From Mesorhizobium plurifarium (GTDB lineage Bacteria > Pseudomonadota > Alphaproteobacteria > Rhizobiales > Rhizobiaceae), in assembly GCA_000824785.1 (NCBI GenBank), contig CCNB01000042.1:1-37786 (forward strand): a stretch of 37,786 bases of DNA, written 5' to 3'. Below the pieces are notes generated by a model, which saw only the letters and a program-made list of their open reading frames with translations, had not been told where the DNA came from and ran no database searches. Below are positions 1 to 10,895 of this stretch, in pieces. Position numbers and translations under genes: made by a program. How positions within the stretch are numbered: position 1 is the stretch's first letter; each line of letters begins with the position of its first letter.

Positions 1-388
1 CGTTCGTGGGCCGTATATAGTCGGAGCTCCCTCGACGCGTCAACACCGATTTCGAACTTTTTTGAATTTTTTGCGACGAATTTTCCGAACCGTTTTTTCG
101 ATAGCCGACTGCCCTTGCGGCAGCCCTTGGGTCATCCACAACGAGGCCCTATTGCCGCCGCATTGAGGCGTGAAACCGGCCCATATAAGGAAGGCGCGCG
201 CATATGTGAGGCGCCCTCAAAACGGACGACCGCGACAGACGACAGGGCGCCCTGCGCAAGGGGCGTATCATTGGGGACATCGGCCCCGGCTTGCCGCTTC
301 GTTGACTTCAACCGCCGCGACAGGCAATTGTCATGGCCGCAACGACAACGACAAGCCGTTTCGCCTGGGGAAGAAGCAGCCTTTCTGG
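1..388. other. Upstream non-coding region
   Basis: No convincing gene lies here. Bases 54-105 are unusually T-rich for this genome, with several runs of six or seven T, which would suit the end of an upstream transcript or an AT-rich promoter element. The reading frame of the following peptidase stays open back to a GTG at 170, but codons before about 323 use many A- or T-ending and rare triplets (ATA, AGG, CGA, GGA), unlike the gene proper, so I treat them as untranslated. TTGACT at 302-307 with CAATTG at 325-330 is a weak sigma70-like promoter candidate. Confidence 0.5.
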
Positions 389-2371
389 ATGCCAGACACC
401 GAAGAGGTCATAGCCGAACTCGGCAACGAGCCGCCGCTGATCGCGGACGGCCGCAGCGGTCCGCCTGACCGCCGCGAAGTTTCGGCGCGTTGGTTGTCGG
501 GCACGTTCCTTACCGGTGTTACATCGAGTGTCTTGATGGGCGTGGCCTTGTTTGCCGCCCTCGATGGCCGCCAGCAGCTGGCGACTCCGCCCGAAATCGC
601 CGAGCTCATCAGCCTTGCCGGCGGCGGCGACGATTCGGGCGAGCAGGCAAAGACCACAAGACTGGTCGCGCCCCGCCAGATCGCCCGGGCAAAGGACCGG
701 CGTCGCATGGAAGTGTCGATGGTCACCAAGGTCGGCGATCGCGACGTTATCCACACCATGCCTTTCGTGCAGATCAAGATGGCCTTGGCCGCCGGGCACA
801 CCACCAATCGCCCCTACCCGCCATTCGACCCGATGCAGGTGTTCGGCGACGACGGCGACGACAACAACGCGCAGCCGGCAACGGCCACCGCGGCCGCCGG
901 GCAGATCTACGGTGCCAAGGTCGAAAGCGAGATGAGCCTGAAAACGGTCGATTTTCCGATCGAGACGGCTTCCTTCGACGAAAAGAGCGATCTTTCCGCC
1001 GACGAGGTGGAAAAGGTGGTGCGCGACGCCAGCAACGGCCTGAGCGACGGCGCCGTCCAGGTGGCCGCGTTGCATTATGTCGATCCGCAGCGATTCGGCG
1101 ACGCCTTCGCCGAATCGATGGCCGGCTCCTACGACGTGAAGATCACGCAGGAAAATGTCTCGGTGGCGCCGCGGGCCACGCCGGACGACCAGGCGCCGGC
1201 CTTCGCCGAGGAAATCATTCCCTTCACCAAGGATACCGACATCGCCGAGGCCTTTGCCGATTCGGGCTACACCGGCGACGACGCGTCCGGCATGGCGGAG
1301 GCGATCGGCAAGCTGTTGAACGCCCCGGCGCTGAAGGCCGGAACGGTGCTGCGCGTCGGTCTTGAAGTGCGCGGCGACATCGCCAAGGTCGTGCGCACCA
1401 GCGTCTACGACAAGACAACCCACATCGTCACCATCGCACTTAACGATCGCGGCCAGTATGTGCCGGCGCAGGAGCCGGAGGCCAATCCCGAACTCTTGAC
1501 GGCGTTCGATGATTCGCAGCCCGTCGTGGTGCGCGGCAATCTTCCCAATATCTATGACGGCATCTACCGTGCCGCCTATTCCTACGGGATGTCGAAAGCG
1601 ATGACGCAGAAGCTGATCAAGCTTCTCGCCTCCGACGTCGATTTCCAATCGCGGATTTCGCCGGCCGATCGCCTCGAGGTCCTGTTCTCGCAGCCCGACG
1701 GCGACGACCAGACCTCCGACAATTCCGACCTGCTCTATGTATCGGCGACCTTCGGCGGCCAGACGAAGAACTTCTACCGCTTCCAGATGCAGGACGGCAG
1801 CACCGACTATTTCGACGAAAACGGTTCGAGCGCCCAGCAGTTTCTGCTGCGCAATCCGCTGCCCGCCGGCAAGTTCCGCTCCGGCTTCGGTGCGCGGCGG
1901 CATCCGATTCTGGGCTATGTGCGCATGCATACCGGTGTCGACTGGGCGGCGCCCATCGGCACGCCGATCATCGCTGCGGGCAACGGCGTCGTCGAGAAGG
2001 TCGGCTGGGCCGGCGGCTACGGCAAGCAGATCATCATCCGCCACGCCAATGGCTACGAGACCTCCTACAATCACCAGAGCGCTTTCGCCAAGGGCATCGA
2101 GCCCGGGATGCGCGTGCGCCAAGGCCAGGTGATCGGCTATCTCGGCCAGACCGGTCTCGCCACCGGGCCGCATCTTCACTACGAACTGATCGTCAACGGC
2201 ACCAAGGTCGACCCGATGCGCGTGCGCCTGCCGGTGGGCAAGGTGCTGAAGGGCGACGATCTCGTCGCTTTCAAGCGCGAGCGCGAGCGCATTGACGATC
2301 TTTTGAAGCAGGAAGACGGCAACGCGCTGAAGGTCGCCAGCGCCAAGACTGATTCGCAGCTTCCCAATTGA
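389..2371 (+). CDS. M23 family metallopeptidase, membrane-anchored
   Basis: Predicted zinc endopeptidase that cuts peptidoglycan cross-links in the periplasm (LytM/M23 family). From the ATG at 389 the protein has 660 residues. A basic N-terminus leads into one hydrophobic segment at about 36-58 (WLSGTFLTGVTSSVLMGVAL), then a long periplasmic linker and a C-terminal M23 domain from about 500 to 625. The zinc ligands are visible: HTGVD, with His514 and Asp518, and HLHYE, with His595 and His597, so the enzyme looks catalytically competent rather than an EnvC/NlpD-type activator. The start is uncertain. The frame is open to GTG 170, but codon use upstream is non-coding-like; the stretch between about 335 and 389 does look coding, so an unusual start (for example TTG 302) is possible. 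It converges on the MFS gene, with a RIME-like repeat between them. Confidence 0.85.
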   Translation: MPDTEEVIAELGNEPPLIADGRSGPPDRREVSARWLSGTFLTGVTSSVLMGVALFAALDGRQQLATPPEIAELISLAGGGDDSGEQAKTTRLVAPRQIARAKDRRRMEVSMVTKVGDRDVIHTMPFVQIKMALAAGHTTNRPYPPFDPMQVFGDDGDDNNAQPATATAAAGQIYGAKVESEMSLKTVDFPIETASFDEKSDLSADEVEKVVRDASNGLSDGAVQVAALHYVDPQRFGDAFAESMAGSYDVKITQENVSVAPRATPDDQAPAFAEEIIPFTKDTDIAEAFADSGYTGDDASGMAEAIGKLLNAPALKAGTVLRVGLEVRGDIAKVVRTSVYDKTTHIVTIALNDRGQYVPAQEPEANPELLTAFDDSQPVVVRGNLPNIYDGIYRAAYSYGMSKAMTQKLIKLLASDVDFQSRISPADRLEVLFSQPDGDDQTSDNSDLLYVSATFGGQTKNFYRFQMQDGSTDYFDENGSSAQQFLLRNPLPAGKFRSGFGARRHPILGYVRMHTGVDWAAPIGTPIIAAGNGVVEKVGWAGGYGKQIIIRHANGYETSYNHQSAFAKGIEPGMRVRQGQVIGYLGQTGLATGPHLHYELIVNGTKVDPMRVRLPVGKVLKGDDLVAFKRERERIDDLLKQEDGNALKVASAKTDSQLPN

Positions 2372-2475
2372 AGCATGTCTCCCGAAAGTGGGTACCGGTT
2401 TCGGAATGAAGACATGCGTAAAATCAAAAACCTAAAGCGCGTGGAGCGAATCTGAATGATCACGACGCGCTTTAG
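2372..2475. repeat. RIME-like intergenic mosaic repeat, copy 1
   Basis: About 104 bases starting directly after the peptidase stop codon. It contains two imperfect palindromes: GCATGTCT (2373-2380) with AGACATGC (2410-2417), enclosing CCGAAA/TTTCGG, and TAAAGCGCGT (2433-2442) with ACGCGCTTTA (2465-2474). A second copy at 19393-19494 aligns over its whole length with few differences. This two-palindrome layout matches the Rhizobium-specific intergenic mosaic element RIME1. Lying between two convergent genes, it may also end transcription. Confidence 0.8.
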
Positions 2476-2492
2476 CCGCGCGAATTATTGAA

Positions 2493-4046
2493 CTATTCGC
2501 CCGAATCGTCGCCTTGCCGCGGCCAGGGTGATGCCTGCCCGGGCACGGTGAGCCAGGCAACGATCGACGACAACACGCAAAGCAATGTCGTGACAGCGGC
2601 GACCGCGGCAAAAGCCGAATCGCTTGCCGTAATCCGCAATGCGTCGAGATTGGCCGCCAGCCCGGCCGCAGGCGGCTCGCCGAAACCGGGAATACCGGCA
2701 GGGTTGCCGGTCAGTCGCGCATAGATGAAAGCCGCCAGCGAGCCCATTGCCGCCACCGCGATCAACCCGCCGACGCGCGAGACGGCATTGTTGATGCCTG
2801 ACGCAGCCCCCGTGTCCTTGTCTTCGACCGAGGTCATGACCGCCGTGGACAGCGGCGACACCACAAGCGCCATGCCAAGCCCCATCAAGGCCATCAGCGG
2901 AAAGGCCCCGGTCCAGAAACGATGGATGCCGGCATGAGAGAGCAAGGCGAGCCCGGCAAAGGCGATGGCGACGATGAGGCTGCCGGCGGCAATCGGCAGA
3001 CGCGGACCGATCTTGTCGGACCACTGGCCGACCGGTCCCGACAGCAACGCGATCGATGCCGACAACGGCAGGAAGATGAATCCGACCTCGGCCGAGCTCA
3101 ATCCCCAGCCCGCGATCAGGACCATCGGCAGGTAGAAGAGATTCGCCGACAGCGCGAAATAGAGGAAGAAGGTCGCCAGATTGGCGCCGGCGAAGGCGCC
3201 GACGCGGAACAGGCCGAGATCGATCATCGGCTCGCGCTGCCAGCGCTCGTAAAGGATGAAGACGAAAAGCAGCACGACGCCGGCGACGATCGCCGGGCCG
3301 GCCATCATCCCGCCGCCCTCGGCATTCATGGCCGTCAATCCATAGGCCAACGATCCGAACGCCAGCGTCGCCAGCGCCGCACCCCCGAGATCGAGGCTGC
3401 GCTTTTCAGTCGGCTGGTCGGCCGGCACCTTGGCCAGAAGCAGATAGATCGAGATCAGTCCAAGCGGCAGGTTGATGGCGAAGATCGCGCGCCAGACCCC
3501 ATTGCCGAAAGTCGTCAGGACGAAGCCGCCGAGCACGGGACCGAGCGCCGTGGTCAGCGCCGACGCGGCGGCCCAGATGCCGATCGCCCGGCCGCGCTCC
3601 TTCTTCGGATAAGCCTTGGCGATGATGGCGAGGCTGCCCGGCACCATGATCGCCGCGCCGATGCCCTGGATGGCGCGGAAGGCGATCAATATGGCCGGGT
3701 TGGGCGCCACCGCACAGGCGAGTGAAGCCGCGATGAACAGCGCGATGCCGGCCACGAAGGCGCGCCGCAGTCCAAACCGGTCGCCCGCGGCGCCCCCCGC
3801 CAGGATGAGCGCCGACAGCGTCAACGCATAGGCGTTGGAAATCCACTGCGCCTGCGCCAGGCTGGCGCCGAGATCCACGCGCAGCGCCGGCATGGCGATC
3901 GCCAGGATCGAGCCGTCGATGAAGCCGAGCGCCGAGGCGAGGATCGCCGCAACCAACACGAATTTTCGCTGCGTCTGAGGACAAAACGTACCGTTGGCGC
4001 GGACGGGCGAATGCGAATCGGCAGTGGTTTCGTTCGCGGATGACAT
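2493..4046 (-). CDS. MFS drug/solute exporter, DHA2 (14-TMS) type
   Basis: Proton-driven inner-membrane exporter of the major facilitator superfamily. The protein has 517 residues with hydrophobic segments throughout, consistent with the 14-helix DHA2 (EmrB/QacA) group. MFS motif A is present at about 85-95 (GGAAGDRFGLRR), the first helix carries the DHA2-type acidic signature (GFIDGSILAIAMPAL), and the motif C region reads ALGPVLGG. The frame is open a further 49 codons, but I chose the ATG at 4046 (MSSANETT) because AGGGA lies just upstream and the longer extension is basic and unlike a transporter N-terminus. No membrane-fusion partner or dedicated regulator lies next to it, so the substrate cannot be guessed. 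Confidence 0.88.
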   Translation of the reverse strand: MSSANETTADSHSPVRANGTFCPQTQRKFVLVAAILASALGFIDGSILAIAMPALRVDLGASLAQAQWISNAYALTLSALILAGGAAGDRFGLRRAFVAGIALFIAASLACAVAPNPAILIAFRAIQGIGAAIMVPGSLAIIAKAYPKKERGRAIGIWAAASALTTALGPVLGGFVLTTFGNGVWRAIFAINLPLGLISIYLLLAKVPADQPTEKRSLDLGGAALATLAFGSLAYGLTAMNAEGGGMMAGPAIVAGVVLLFVFILYERWQREPMIDLGLFRVGAFAGANLATFFLYFALSANLFYLPMVLIAGWGLSSAEVGFIFLPLSASIALLSGPVGQWSDKIGPRLPIAAGSLIVAIAFAGLALLSHAGIHRFWTGAFPLMALMGLGMALVVSPLSTAVMTSVEDKDTGAASGINNAVSRVGGLIAVAAMGSLAAFIYARLTGNPAGIPGFGEPPAAGLAANLDALRITASDSAFAAVAAVTTLLCVLSSIVAWLTVPGQASPWPRQGDDSGE

Positions 4047-4271
4047 AGATCCCTGCTTAGTCCTCCGTTGCGGCCGCAACAACAAGCCAGAGCATGGCTG
4101 TTCTTGAAACCAGATGCCCCGGGGCATTCCAGGAGGATGCACCTTAGTCTTCCGTTGTCGACTCAACCCGAAATCATCCGGCCCTGGCCGCATGGCGAGG
4201 CGGACGCCAATTCTGATGCAAACCGCCGATCACGTGCTAGGTTCCACCATCATGCTTGAGAGGGGGAAGCC

Positions 4272-4904
4272 ATGAAGCGGCCGCTCGAACCGTCGGCGGA
4301 AGGACGCGGACGCATCGTCGGCATTACCGACGGCGTCTTCGCCATCGCGCTGACCTTGATCGTGCTGGAGATCAGGGTGCCGTCGCATGAGGTGGTGCAT
4401 TCGGAGGGAGAGCTGCTTGCCGCGATCCTGGCGCTCGGGCCACGGTTCCTGACTTATGCGCTGAGTTTTCTGACGCTCACCATCTTCTGGTTCGGCCAGC
4501 AAGCGCAGCATGGCCTGATCGCGAGGTCAGACCGCAGGCTGGCGACGCTCAACCTGTGCTTTCTTGCCTTCATCGCGCTGCTGCCGTTCTCGACCGACCT
4601 GCTGGGCGATTTCCTGGAATTCAGGATCGCGGTGCTGGTCTACTGGCTGAACCTTTTGATGCTTGGCGCCACGCTGTTTGCGAGCTGGTGGTATGCCGAC
4701 AGGAACGGCATGGTCGCCGAGGATGTGGACGCCGGCACACGGCGCACCGTCTACAATCGCATCGTCAAGGCGCAAATTCTGTGGGCGGTCGGCGCGGCGC
4801 TTTGCCTGGTCACGCCGCTGCTCAGCATAGGCTTCATCCTGCTGGTGCAGCTCATCTATGCCGCGGCGCCGCGCGCTTCACTGCTGCGTAAACTCATCGG
4901 TTGA
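4272..4904 (+). CDS. TMEM175/DUF1211 family membrane protein
   Basis: A 210-residue integral membrane protein of the TMEM175 (DUF1211) family, whose characterised members are potassium-selective channels. The first helix carries the family signature in the form RIVGITDGVFAIALTLIVLE, where the usual Phe-Ser-Asp is Thr-Asp-Gly around the conserved acidic residue. Four or five more hydrophobic segments follow, including a Trp-rich one at about 140. The start is well supported by GGGGA seven bases before the ATG. Its last 27 bases overlap the end of the convergent L,D-transpeptidase gene. Bacterial members are thought to act as tetramers; ion selectivity here is inferred from the family only. Confidence 0.82.
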   Translation: MKRPLEPSAEGRGRIVGITDGVFAIALTLIVLEIRVPSHEVVHSEGELLAAILALGPRFLTYALSFLTLTIFWFGQQAQHGLIARSDRRLATLNLCFLAFIALLPFSTDLLGDFLEFRIAVLVYWLNLLMLGATLFASWWYADRNGMVAEDVDAGTRRTVYNRIVKAQILWAVGAALCLVTPLLSIGFILLVQLIYAAAPRASLLRKLIG

Positions 4905-6422
4905 GGTCCCGCCGACCTCCGCGATTGTTGGTCCGCCGACGAACTCCACCGTGACGCCCGGCGACACCAGCTTGGCAAGCTCGCGTGCATCCCAGTTGGT
5001 CAGGCGCACGCAGCCATGGCTCTCGGTCTTGCCGATCTTGGAAGGGTCAGGCGTGCCGTGGATGCCGTAGGTCGGCTTATCGAGCGCGATCCACACCGAG
5101 CCGACCGGACCGTTCGGTCCCGGCGGGACGGTCAGGATCTTGTCGTTCTGGCCCTGCTTGAAATTGATGTTCGGGTTGTAGGTGTAGTTCGGATCGAGCG
5201 CGATGCGCGAGACGGCATGGATGCCGGTCGGCGACGGCGTGTCGGCCGAGCCGATGGTCGCCGGATAGGCCGCGACCAGCTTGCCGCTGCCATCATAGGC
5301 GTAGACTTCCTTCTTGGTCTTGTCGGCGACGATACGCGTTACCGGCGTCGAGACCAGCTTGCCGAAATTGGCGACCTTGATCATCGTGCCGGGGCGATTG
5401 AAGTCGACGCCCTTGTTGATCGACTTCAGATAGGTCTCGTCCATGTGGAAGCGTTCGGCCAGCGCCTCGGTGACCGAGGTGTAGCACATGCAGTCGAGCT
5501 TGGCCTTCTGACTGTAGTCCTCAGGGATCGAAGCGACGTAAGGGCCGGCCACATCTTCCGGCGTGATCGTATAGTTGGCAAAGGGGTCACCGCCCGACTG
5601 GGCAAGCGCCGCCTGGATGCCGACGGCATCGGTGGATTTCAGATTGGTGCCGTTTATCTCGTTGTAGGCGGCCAGCGCCTTGTCGACGTTGGAGCCGAAG
5701 CGCCCGTCGATCACGCCCGGCGAAGCGCCGCCGCGGTCGAGCAGCACCTGCAGCGCGGCAACGTCCTGGCGCACGCCGAGCGACAGCGACGGATCGACCG
5801 AGGCCTTGCCGCCCGTGTTCGGCGGCAGCGACGGCTCGGCGTCCGGATTGGTCTGCAGCACTTCGCCCTGACCCGGCTGCTCCGGGTCGATCGAAGCCTC
5901 GTTCAGCGGCTGGCGCTTGATGGTGTTCGACTTCGGCTCCTCGGGATAGGTGGTGGCATAGCCCTCATCATTGGAGGGCGCCGGCGGATAGGCATCGACG
6001 GAATTGTCGCTGTTGGGATCGTATTCATCGACCGGCGGCGGGATAACGCGGCCGTTCTCCTCCAGTTGCCGGCGGCGGAAGCGCGCCATGTCCTCGGGAT
6101 TGTCGAGATAATAGCGATCGTCACCCTCGGTCGGCGCGCGGCCGAGTTCCTGCATGCGCATCTGCCGGCGCAGCGCTCGGCGGTCGAGCCTGCTCCCCGG
6201 CGGCTGGATGGCGATCACCTTGCCGGTGTCGGCATCGACCAGCACGCGGTTGCCCCTGGCGTCGTAGTAGATATCGATATTGCCTTCCTGCGCCAGCACC
6301 AGCGCACCGCGCTGGGCGGGCCGTGTCGCCTGCGGCGCGCCATCCACGCTCGGCGTGGCGAACGCACTGGAAGTCACCAGCCCGGCCGCGAGTGCCGAAA
6401 GGGAAAAGATCAAGCGCAGCAT
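4878..6422 (-). CDS. L,D-transpeptidase (YkuD) with PG-binding-like domain
   Basis: Secreted peptidoglycan enzyme of 514 residues that would form 3-3 cross-links or attach proteins to peptidoglycan. Order: Sec signal peptide (about 1-22, cleavage near SSAFA-TP), a basic stretch and a Pro/Asn/Asp-rich disordered linker (about 75-205), a peptidoglycan-binding_1-like module (about 212-270: QVLLDRGGASPGVIDGRFG), a short LysM-like stretch (about 320-350) and the YkuD domain (about 362-497). The catalytic signature is complete: HGT at 455-457 and SHGCVRL with His469 and nucleophile Cys471. Rhizobia carry many such enzymes because their peptidoglycan is rich in 3-3 links. The long linker suggests reach through the periplasm, which is inference. 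Its stop lies inside the end of the convergent TMEM175 gene. Confidence 0.9.
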   Translation of the reverse strand: MLRLIFSLSALAAGLVTSSAFATPSVDGAPQATRPAQRGALVLAQEGNIDIYYDARGNRVLVDADTGKVIAIQPPGSRLDRRALRRQMRMQELGRAPTEGDDRYYLDNPEDMARFRRRQLEENGRVIPPPVDEYDPNSDNSVDAYPPAPSNDEGYATTYPEEPKSNTIKRQPLNEASIDPEQPGQGEVLQTNPDAEPSLPPNTGGKASVDPSLSLGVRQDVAALQVLLDRGGASPGVIDGRFGSNVDKALAAYNEINGTNLKSTDAVGIQAALAQSGGDPFANYTITPEDVAGPYVASIPEDYSQKAKLDCMCYTSVTEALAERFHMDETYLKSINKGVDFNRPGTMIKVANFGKLVSTPVTRIVADKTKKEVYAYDGSGKLVAAYPATIGSADTPSPTGIHAVSRIALDPNYTYNPNINFKQGQNDKILTVPPGPNGPVGSVWIALDKPTYGIHGTPDPSKIGKTESHGCVRLTNWDARELAKLVSPGVTVEFVGGPTIAEVGGTSTDEFTQQ

Positions 6423-6550
6423 GGGGGTCTAGCTCTCCGGTCGACTAGGCTCCTGGCGGGCGAATCTTCGCCAGCAAACCAGTTACCCAAATTAAGGTTC
6501 CAATATGAACCGGGCATGAAGATGGCGGTTTTCCGCTAGCTTGAGGAATA

Positions 6551-6919
6551 TCAGCCAGCTTGCGCAAGTCCCAACTCCTTGCGTGCCTGTCTGGTCAGCT
6601 TGAGCACGACCAGGCGATGGCTCTCGCGCAGATAGTCCATCAGCGCCGCGTCATCCACGCTTTGGCTCGTCTGACGCTGGATCCATTTCATGCCGCGCGA
6701 GGCAAGATAGGGAGCCGGCCGGCAGCCCGGCTGATCCTTCAGCACGTCATAGGCCATCTCGGAACACTTGAAGGTAACGAAGAGCTCGCCGCCCTCGTTC
6801 CAGCCGCCGATGGCGAACACCTTGCCGCCAACCTTCCAGACATGGGCGCCGCCCCACTGAACGACATGCGTCGTGGCGGGCAGCGATGCGCAGAAGCCGT
6901 TGTAATCGTCGAGCGTCAT
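6551..6919 (-). CDS. MmcQ/YjbR family protein
   Basis: A 122-residue cytoplasmic protein of the MmcQ/YjbR family (CyaY-like fold, sometimes called DNA-binding). Family features are visible: an N-terminal helix with LPATTHVVQWGGAHVWKVGGKVFA, the strand GELFVTFKCSE, and PAPYLASRGMKWIQ followed by a C-terminal helical region with DYLRESHRLV. The start is supported by a GGAAGGA ribosome-binding site. The biochemical role of the family is not established. It lies upstream of the L,D-transpeptidase on the same strand, but 128 bases separate them, so co-transcription is uncertain. Confidence 0.85.
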   Translation of the reverse strand: MTLDDYNGFCASLPATTHVVQWGGAHVWKVGGKVFAIGGWNEGGELFVTFKCSEMAYDVLKDQPGCRPAPYLASRGMKWIQRQTSQSVDDAALMDYLRESHRLVVLKLTRQARKELGLAQAG

Positions 6920-6979
6920 CGAGTCCTTCCCCAGCCATTCGAATCGGCAGCCGACTATGCGCAGTCGCCGGGAATAACA

Positions 6980-7012
6980 AAGCGCGCCGCACCGGTCCGG
7001 TGCGACGCGCTT
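6980..7012 (-). terminator. Rho-independent terminator of clpB
   Basis: Long GC-rich hairpin: AAGCGCG (6980-6986) pairs with CGCGCTT (7006-7012), and CGCACCG (6988-6994) with CGGTGCG (6998-7004), with one mismatch and a three-base loop. On the minus strand it is followed by TTTGTTATT. It starts 25 bases after the clpB stop. Confidence 0.85.
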
Positions 7013-7037
7013 CGCGTTCGTTCAAGCTCGACCCGGA

Positions 7038-9644
<2,607 letters not shown>

Positions 9645-9726
9645 ATGTGTCTCCTTCCATCACCGGCCCGCTTTGCGGCACCGGATCAGATTGCGGTGAC
9701 GGACCCGCTCATAGGAGCCGAGCCCT
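9645..9726 (-). promoter_or_regulatory. clpB 5' leader, possible RNA thermometer
   Basis: In the minus-strand transcript, CCGUCACCG (complement of 9694-9702) can pair along its whole length with CGGUGAUGG (complement of 9657-9665), with one G-U pair. The second half ends in the first two bases of the GGAAGGAG ribosome-binding site. CUCCU (complement of 9713-9717) can also pair with AGGAG (complement of 9651-9655) of the same site. An alternative partner for CACCG is the nearer CCGGUG (complement of 9679-9684), so two folds compete. Sequestration that melts on heating is an inference, not computed. Confidence 0.4.
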
Positions 9727-9732
9727 GTTCAG

Positions 9733-9766
9733 CCGAGATATGGTGTATGGGGCACGGTCCCTCAAG
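9733..9766 (-). promoter_or_regulatory. RpoH (sigma32) type promoter of clpB
   Basis: Reading the minus strand, CTTGAG (complement of 9761-9766) is followed after 18 bases by CATATCTCGG (complement of 9733-9742). The alphaproteobacterial heat-shock consensus is CTTGAA, 17-18 bases, CYTATNTNNG, so only one base in each box differs. It would start transcription near 9726, about 80 bases before the clpB start codon. Confidence 0.75.
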
Positions 9767-9816
9767 ACGCCTTGATGTCGATCAAAGCAGAATATTCCAG
9801 CTGCGCACGAACGAAA

Positions 9817-9840
9817 ACGGCGGAGATTGCTCTCCGCCGT
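9817..9840 (-). terminator. Terminator of the DUF4167 gene
   Basis: Perfect 10-base-pair hairpin ACGGCGGAGA / TCTCCGCCGT with a four-base loop. On the minus strand it is followed by TTTTCG, 26 bases after the DUF4167 stop. It separates that gene from the clpB promoter. Confidence 0.85.
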
Positions 9841-9866
9841 CTGCAATGCCTGGAATGGCGTCCGGA

Positions 9867-10895
9867 TCAGTTGTTTGCGTCGGCGGTAACAGGCTCGCCG
9901 GGGGCTTCGCTGACAACAGGCGTCGGCTCACTGGCGACAGGCTCGATCGCCGGCCTCGCCTCGTCGGCGAGCTTGGCGCTGGCCTCATCGCCATTGTTCA
10001 CCGCATTAGGCGCTTCGCCTGAATTTTCGGGGGCAGAGCCCTCAGGCTGGGCGCCCCGCTCGCCATTGCTGGCCTGGTCGGCATAATTGCCGCGCGGGCG
10101 GCGCGGGCGCCGTGGCCGGCGGCCGGCGCCATTGTCCATAGCCGTTTCGTTGAGCTCGGCCTGGGCGGCGAGAGCTGCCGGCGAGAAGCTGTCGAACTGC
10201 GGCGCTTGGTCAGCCGTGGAACCGGCCTCGGCGGAACCCTCAGGCTGCGCCTGCGCCTCGTTGCGGCGGTTCTGATCGGACTGCTGGCCGCCATGCTCGC
10301 CGCGCTGGCCGCTGTCACCGCGCGGACCGTTCTGGCCGTAGCCGCCGTTGCGGCGGTCGCGATGCCGGTCGCGGCCATTGTTGTCGCGCTGCCCCCCGTC
10401 ACGCTGACCGCTGTCGCGGCGATTGTTGTTGTCGCGGCCATTTTCCTGGTTATAGGCGAGTTCCGCCGGCGTGCCTTCGATCACCGGCTGCGGCCCGGAG
10501 CCGTTCGCCGGCGCCTCGGCGCCGTTGCCGCTATTATTTCCCGTATTGTCGAACTCGTCGCGGTCCTCATCGAGATCGTCCTCGAAGTCGTCGCGGTTCT
10601 GCGGGACGTTCTGGATCGGCATCTGCGCCTGTGCGGCGGCAATGATGCGATTGTAATGTTCGGCGTGCTGGAGATAGTTCTCCGCCATCACCCTGTCGCC
10701 GGAGCTTTGCGCGTCACGGGCGAGTGCGGCGTATTTTTCGGCGATCTGTTGAGCCGATCCGCGGATCTTCACGTCCGGGCCGTTGCTCTCATAAGTACGG
10801 GTCAGGGGATTCGGCCCCTTGCGGTTGTTGTTGTTGCCACCGCCGCCATTGTTGTTGCGACCGCGCATGCGCCTGTTCTGCTGTTGTGGCCTCAT
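9867..10895 (-). CDS. DUF4167 domain protein
   Basis: A 342-residue protein with a conserved DUF4167 N-terminal part of about 100 residues and a long low-complexity tail. The N-terminus is Arg/Asn/Gly-rich (MRPQQQNRRMRGRNNNGGGG), followed by the family's helical core (SAQQIAEKYAALARDAQSSG, then ENYLQHAEHYNRI). The tail is acidic and Asn/Gln/Arg/Gly-rich with RRPRRPRRPRG near 255, a composition seen in RNA-binding or phase-separating proteins. The family is largely confined to alphaproteobacteria and its role is unknown. It is regularly found near prfA-prmC and clpB in rhizobia; a nucleic-acid role is only an inference from composition. Confidence 0.85.
   Translation of the reverse strand: MRPQQQNRRMRGRNNNGGGGNNNNRKGPNPLTRTYESNGPDVKIRGSAQQIAEKYAALARDAQSSGDRVMAENYLQHAEHYNRIIAAAQAQMPIQNVPQNRDDFEDDLDEDRDEFDNTGNNSGNGAEAPANGSGPQPVIEGTPAELAYNQENGRDNNNRRDSGQRDGGQRDNNGRDRHRDRRNGGYGQNGPRGDSGQRGEHGGQQSDQNRRNEAQAQPEGSAEAGSTADQAPQFDSFSPAALAAQAELNETAMDNGAGRRPRRPRRPRGNYADQASNGERGAQPEGSAPENSGEAPNAVNNGDEASAKLADEARPAIEPVASEPTPVVSEAPGEPVTADANN

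Noticed and set aside
5016..6539. 507-codon plus-strand frame opposite the L,D-transpeptidase
   Set aside because: Arg-rich, Asp/Val/Gly composition without domains; a shadow of the YkuD gene.
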